Of a DNA stretch of 64,000 nt, positions 60,701-64,000 are shown piece by piece. Source of the stretch: a bacterium (GTDB lineage Bacteria > Gemmatimonadota > Gemmatimonadetes > Gemmatimonadales > Gemmatimonadaceae); NCBI GenBank assembly GCA_027484025.1, contig JAIXTI010000081.1, positions 152,954-216,953 on the forward strand, given 5' to 3'. A model generated the notes under the pieces. The model searched no databases and was not told where the DNA came from. It was given only the letters and a program-made list of their open reading frames with translations. Position 1 is the stretch's first letter. Every line of letters begins with the position of its first letter. Both the position numbers and the translations under genes were made by a program.

Positions 60701-60951
60701 ACAAAGGCAAACCGTCCCGTCGCGTTCGACCGCTGCGTCCAGACGCGGCCGGTGCCGGTGTTCTTCACGGCAATCGTGACGCCCAGGAGCGGTCGCCCCG
60801 CACTGTCACGTACGCTCCCCACAATGGAGGCCTCGGTGGTTTGTGCGCGCGCTACCGTGCTGGACGCGAAGAGCGCCGACACGAACGGCAGCAGGGCGAA
60901 CAGGCCAAGCCGGCGCAGATTCGGCCGACAGGAAGGCGGGGAGGCTGGCAC
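57739..60951 (-). CDS. Oar-like TonB-dependent outer-membrane receptor
   Basis: About 1070 residues. The start is uncertain: GTG 60951 (MPASPP) keeps the signal peptide (LFALLPFVSALFASSTVARAQ), and the open frame upstream to 61029 offers no better codon. A carboxypeptidase-regulatory-like domain (GSVRDSAGRPLLGVTIAVKN) precedes a plug with IDAGQMAALPAVDRNFTDLA. The barrel has KAGANQWHGSAFSYYRGSRF, typical of the Oar/Cna-B-type TonB receptors, and ends in LSLRLGF. No SusD gene accompanies it. It is divergent from an exported S9 peptidase gene, which suggests import of peptides released by that enzyme. Confidence 0.85.
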   Translation of the reverse strand: MPASPPSCRPNLRRLGLFALLPFVSALFASSTVARAQTTEASIVGSVRDSAGRPLLGVTIAVKNTGTGRVWTQRSNATGRFAFVQLPLGGPYEVAARRIGLEPQSRTGYTLTLAQRSVVEFVLRSAATQIATLQVKGDARDTRSATLGGNRRIDAGQMAALPAVDRNFTDLAALAPATGAQLSMLGQRWTSTDIRIDGAQARNMMRAGEFGAGPFTLSMEAIREFEVSTTVFDVTQGRQGGGAIRAATKAGANQWHGSAFSYYRGSRFTAANDFQQKSRAQRQFDALQWGGSIGGPLVRDRVHLFVALDAQYSDQPLFTGELLTSADEVAAGVARDSVTRLLRILSTSYGLDTTSAQLGRLERTPVANTLFARLDWNIGPAHQLTVTENLSVWNSPLSGGVDLPIALREARSNYRSIEQQALATLRSTFASGFQNTLSVALSTSQRTLAGNTSIPRGFVRIQSTLPNGQLGDTRIQFGGNRLAPDESRELQLQLIDHAYFQRGTVLYTVGTDNTLTRLNSFIAESQRGLFEFNSLADLEALRAFRFSRTIPLAEAEPTTQQSVLELGGFAQAEWRPTARLTVTAGVRWDGTAFLTAPSRNPLVEQQLGERTDRAPKDWRKVQPRAQVVWDVDGSGRDVVRVGGGRFAAQPVYYLQHNQLLNDGRRIADITRTGAAVPVPDFPAYRANPSSIPGLLANTPITPYVNLVSRRFETPSVWKGSMSYTRRVVRNVTVTGTLLASRTDNNYLYADRNLRSSPAFLLTNELNRPVFVPASTIDGVGRTLNSNALAAPQLGRVLELTNGARATDRAAMLEAVAVLPRGGRLDGSVTYNRASDNSSFGCCLARTATTFTPVSQDPRNLSGSWGPSDTEFRRKVVMSATLPVRWGVHIGARYVGAGGRPFSAVVNGDINGDESASNDLAFVFNPDDPSTPRAVASAMRRVLGNPRNVAREYLRRNIGRVATRNGAFAPWTERIDARVTKEVDGLRGQTVTVGLDIFNVANLVNSHWGAEYVLPVGISNQNPVVQRLPLLNVVGFDQATRTYTYTVNENFGVLQKAGNPYQIQLSLRLGF

Positions 60952-61077
60952 TCCCCAAGATATGCGAGCGCCGGCAGTCCATGCAGCACTACTCGAACGG
61001 CGCTCGCGCTCTGCGCGACCACCACGCACTTTGGGGAGCGTCGTGTCGTCATCCGTCCCCTCCTGGAGCCAAGCCCC

Positions 61078-64000
61078 ATGGTTCGTCCCCTCGTGCGTTC
61101 ACTGTGCGCCATCGCAATTGGTGCATTTCCGTTGGCCCCGCTTGCTGCGCAACCGGCAGCGGCAGGATCATCGCCGAGCACTGGCAAGAAGGTGCTCAAC
61201 CTCGACGACTATGGGCGCTGGCAGCGCATTGGTGGCACCACCATCAGCGCGAATGGACGATGGATGGCGTACACCCTCACGCCGAACGAGGGCGGCGAAG
61301 CGACGCTGCGCCTCAAGCCTCTCGACAGTGGCGACGAAGTGGTCGTGTCGTTGGGTGCACCGCCGGCGCCGCGGGCTGGTGCTGCGCCGGCCGGTGGACG
61401 CGGCGCCGGTGGTGGTGTGGGTGCGCCCAGCTTTTCCGATGACTCCAAGTGGGTGACGTACACGGCTCCGGTCGCCGCTGGTCGCGGTGCTGCCGGCGCC
61501 GCCAATGGCCGAAACGCGCCGCCGCCGTCGGGACAGCCGGGCCGTGCACCGGCCCCCGCAGCGGCCGGCACGACGCCGCCGGCCACGCGCCTCGAACTCC
61601 GCAACCTGACCACCGGTGCCGTTACGCGTTTTGCCGGCGTGGCGTCGTCGAGCTTCTCGCCGAACGCCAAGTATCTGGTGCTGCGAATGAGTCGTCCCGC
61701 CGGCGCCCCAGCGACGCCTGCAGGGGCCGACCTTGTGCTGCACGATCTGGCGACGGGCATGGATCGCAACATCGGCCATGTGGGACAGTTCGCCTTCAAC
61801 ACCGCCGGCACGTTGCTCGCCTACACCGTCGATGCGCCCGAGAAGCTTGGTAACGGCGTCTTCGTTCTCGATCCGGCCACGGGGTCGACGCAGACGCTCG
61901 CTGCCAGCAACGCCGATTTCGATGGCCTCGCGTGGAATAGCACCGGGACGGCGATTGCGGTGCTCGCCGGTACCAAGGCCACCACACAGAAGCAGCGCGT
62001 CAACACGTTGCACGCATGGACCAACGTCACAGCCACCGGTGGGACGCACATGCTGTTCGACCCCGCAAAGAGCGCAACCTTTCCGCGCGACTTCGTGGTG
62101 AGCGAATACAGTGCGCCACGCTGGAGCCGCGATGGGTCGCGACTGTTCGTGGGCATCAAAGCACAGGAGCCCGAAGTGGCCGCGGCAGACTCGATCAAGG
62201 CCAACGTCGACGTGTGGCACTACAAGGATCAGACCGTGCAGTCGGTGCAGATCGTACAGCTCGCACAGCTGCGGCGCGCCACGTGGCCGGCTGTGGTTAC
62301 CCTGTCGAGCGGTGCATTCGTGCAGCTCGGCAGCGACGACATGCGTACTGTATCGATCGCGCCAAACGGATTGGTGGGTGTCGGTCGCGACGATTCCGCG
62401 TATCGCGGCGAGATCGCGTGGGGTGGCAGCCGCGCCGACTACTACAAGGTTGATATCGCCACCGGCCAGCGCACGCGCTTCGCGACGGGGGTCTCGCGCA
62501 CGTACGGCATCAGCCCCGATTCCCGCTGGTATCTGTACGTGCAGGGCAAGGACACGCGAGCGTACGATCTCACGACGGGACGCACGGTCACGCTCGACGC
62601 CAGTGGTACGCCGCGTCGGTCGTACATCAACGAGGACGACGACCACGCTTACGAACTGCCACTCTGGGGTGTTGGCGGTTGGACGCGCGACGGCAAGGCG
62701 GTGTTGCTCTACGACAAGTACGATGTCTGGTCGGCGCCGCTCGATGGTGGCAAGTCGGTCAATCTCACACAGGGCCTGGGGCGCGCGCAGCAGATGCAGT
62801 TCCGCGTCACATCGTTCGACGGCAACGATGCAGCAGGTGGCGGTGGCCCGCGCGGCGGTGGCAATGCCGTCGACACGACCACTCTCGATCTCTCCAAGCC
62901 CCTCACGCTCTCCGCATACGGCACGCGCTCCAAGAAGACCGGCTACTGGTCACTGAGCGCTGGCAAGGCCCCGCAAGCGATCGTATGGGAAGATCGCAAC
63001 ATTGGCGGCGTCATCAAGGCCGACTCGACCGACGTGATGCTGTACACGCAGCAGAAGTTCGACGAGTATCCCAACGTGTGGCGCACCAACACGCGCTTCG
63101 AGAATCGCCAGCGGGTGACCGACGCGAATCCCATCGTGAGCGAGTACGCCTGGTCGGCCGGCAAGATTCTCATTGACTACACCAACAGCCGCGGCGAGAA
63201 ACTGCAGGGCACGTTGGCGTTGCCCGCCGGCTACGTGCCGGGCAAGCAGTACCCCATGCTGGTGTCGTTCTACGAGATCGTGTCCAACACGCACCACAAC
63301 TTCTCGCAGCCCGGCTACAGCAACAGCCCGCAGCTCTCCACGTACAACAGCAACGGCTACCTGACCTTCCAGCCCGACATGACGTACAAGATCGGGCGCC
63401 CGGGCACGAGCTCGCTCGACAACATGACGGCGGCCGTGAAGAAGGTCATCGCATTGGGCTACGCCGACCCCAAGCGCATCGGGCTGCATGGACACAGCTG
63501 GAGTGGGTATCAGTCGGCGTTCATTCTCACGCACAGCAACCTGTTTGCCGCAGTGGTGAGCGGTGCGCCGCCAACCAACCTGCTCAGCTTCTACAACACG
63601 CTCTACAAGAGCAGCGGCACGGTGCAGCAGGGAATCACCACCGTGGGGCAGGTACGCATGGGCAAAAACGTCACGCCGTTCAACAACACCAAGCTGTATA
63701 TCGAGCAGTCGCCAATCTTCAGTGTTGACCGCATCGTGACACCGTTCATGGTGCTGCATGGCATGGAAGACGGCGCGGTCGACTACACGGAAGGGCTGCA
63801 GTTCGTGAACGCCGCGCGTGCGGCCGGGAAGCAGGGCATTCTCCTGTCGTACCCGGGTGAAGCGCACAATCTGGTGAATCGCGACAACCAGAAGGACTTT
63901 ACCATTCGCATGAAGCAGTTCTTCGATCACTACCTCAAGGGCGAGCCGGCGCCGCAGTGGCTGCGCGACGGGCTGCCGCAGGTCAACAAGGGTGGGCCCA
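61078..64000 (+). CDS. S9-family prolyl oligopeptidase-like exported peptidase, 3' end cut by window
   Basis: At least 974 residues from ATG 61078 (GGAG about 10 nt upstream), still open at the right edge. A signal peptide (SLCAIAIGAFPLAPLAAQ) precedes an Ala/Gly/Pro-rich insert around residues 95-170. The middle is a beta-propeller-like region with WD-type repeats such as SPNAKYLVLRMS and SPDSRWYLYVQG. The C-terminal catalytic domain has the nucleophile in IGLHGHSWSGYQSAF, the acid in LHGMEDGAVDY and the His in PGEAHNLVN. This is a dipeptidyl-peptidase/acylaminoacyl-peptidase-type S9 enzyme, probably periplasmic. It is divergent from the Oar-like receptor. Confidence 0.93.
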   Translation, partial: MVRPLVRSLCAIAIGAFPLAPLAAQPAAAGSSPSTGKKVLNLDDYGRWQRIGGTTISANGRWMAYTLTPNEGGEATLRLKPLDSGDEVVVSLGAPPAPRAGAAPAGGRGAGGGVGAPSFSDDSKWVTYTAPVAAGRGAAGAANGRNAPPPSGQPGRAPAPAAAGTTPPATRLELRNLTTGAVTRFAGVASSSFSPNAKYLVLRMSRPAGAPATPAGADLVLHDLATGMDRNIGHVGQFAFNTAGTLLAYTVDAPEKLGNGVFVLDPATGSTQTLAASNADFDGLAWNSTGTAIAVLAGTKATTQKQRVNTLHAWTNVTATGGTHMLFDPAKSATFPRDFVVSEYSAPRWSRDGSRLFVGIKAQEPEVAAADSIKANVDVWHYKDQTVQSVQIVQLAQLRRATWPAVVTLSSGAFVQLGSDDMRTVSIAPNGLVGVGRDDSAYRGEIAWGGSRADYYKVDIATGQRTRFATGVSRTYGISPDSRWYLYVQGKDTRAYDLTTGRTVTLDASGTPRRSYINEDDDHAYELPLWGVGGWTRDGKAVLLYDKYDVWSAPLDGGKSVNLTQGLGRAQQMQFRVTSFDGNDAAGGGGPRGGGNAVDTTTLDLSKPLTLSAYGTRSKKTGYWSLSAGKAPQAIVWEDRNIGGVIKADSTDVMLYTQQKFDEYPNVWRTNTRFENRQRVTDANPIVSEYAWSAGKILIDYTNSRGEKLQGTLALPAGYVPGKQYPMLVSFYEIVSNTHHNFSQPGYSNSPQLSTYNSNGYLTFQPDMTYKIGRPGTSSLDNMTAAVKKVIALGYADPKRIGLHGHSWSGYQSAFILTHSNLFAAVVSGAPPTNLLSFYNTLYKSSGTVQQGITTVGQVRMGKNVTPFNNTKLYIEQSPIFSVDRIVTPFMVLHGMEDGAVDYTEGLQFVNAARAAGKQGILLSYPGEAHNLVNRDNQKDFTIRMKQFFDHYLKGEPAPQWLRDGLPQVNKGGP

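Overview
The window is a GC-rich, densely coded piece of a Gram-negative chromosome. Two RagA/SusC-RagB/SusD outer-membrane pairs, a third Oar-like TonB receptor, many short lipoproteins, frequent GTG/TTG starts and long antisense open frames fit a Gemmatimonadota genome (Gemmatimonas-like). That placement is inference, since there is no rRNA or other phylogenetic marker here. I see no tRNA or rRNA gene, CRISPR array, prophage or transposase gene.

Layout. 1-9.9 kb: the N-terminus of a probable di-haem peroxidase, a PhoX-like lipoprotein, a sigma-like/FecR/STN fusion protein with a structured leader, an L,D-transpeptidase with an outer-membrane barrel protein, and a same-strand run of an esterase, a DUF2461 protein, a VC0807-type membrane protein, a small unknown protein and an HDOD protein. 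10-15.5 kb: an overlapping 2-hydroxyacid dehydrogenase/aminotransferase pair (glyoxylate-hydroxypyruvate chemistry), a MarR regulator with a GMC oxidoreductase, and a small membrane protein. 15.7-28.2 kb: an EamA exporter with a flippase-like protein, a Tat-exported aminotransferase, HrpB with a tandem-domain S41 peptidase, an alanyl-tRNA editing protein, a DinB-like protein and transketolase. 28.2-39.3 kb: two SusC/SusD loci flanking a hybrid histidine kinase. 39.4-44.6 kb: an amino-acid module (exported D-aminoacylase, ornithine-cyclodeaminase-like reductase, FAD amine/amino-acid oxidoreductase, ACS-family MFS carrier). 44.6-52.6 kb: rhomboid protease, a second HDOD protein, RidA, a sensor-less histidine kinase, phenylalanine hydroxylase, a MATE exporter, and an antiporter/small membrane protein/Xre-ParS antitoxin operon. 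52.8-64 kb: an OB-fold lipoprotein with an exported hydrolase, a tightly overlapped nitrilase/NAD(P)-binding/SBP56-like operon, an Oar-like TonB receptor and a partial S9 peptidase.

Non-coding signals are the least expected part. There are two 190-bp near-palindromic elements sharing ends and layout (14921-15110, 25849-26038), a GGGGTCAGA repeat family present as a tandem array (15606-15671) and as a long hairpin (17731-17789), three clear intrinsic terminators, and a hairpin-rich leader before the FecR fusion gene. Many same-strand neighbours overlap by 1-4 nt (ATGA, GTGA, TTGA, TGATG, TAATG), so translational coupling is common.

Working view: an aerobic heterotroph that takes up peptides or oligomers through TonB/SusCD systems, cleaves them with exported peptidases (S9, S41, D-aminoacylase) and degrades amino acids (PhhA, OCD, FAD oxidoreductase, RidA). 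No complete, clearly new defence or biosynthetic system is visible. The best candidates for new biology are the paired hairpin elements, the sigma/FecR/STN fusion and the D-amino-acid module.
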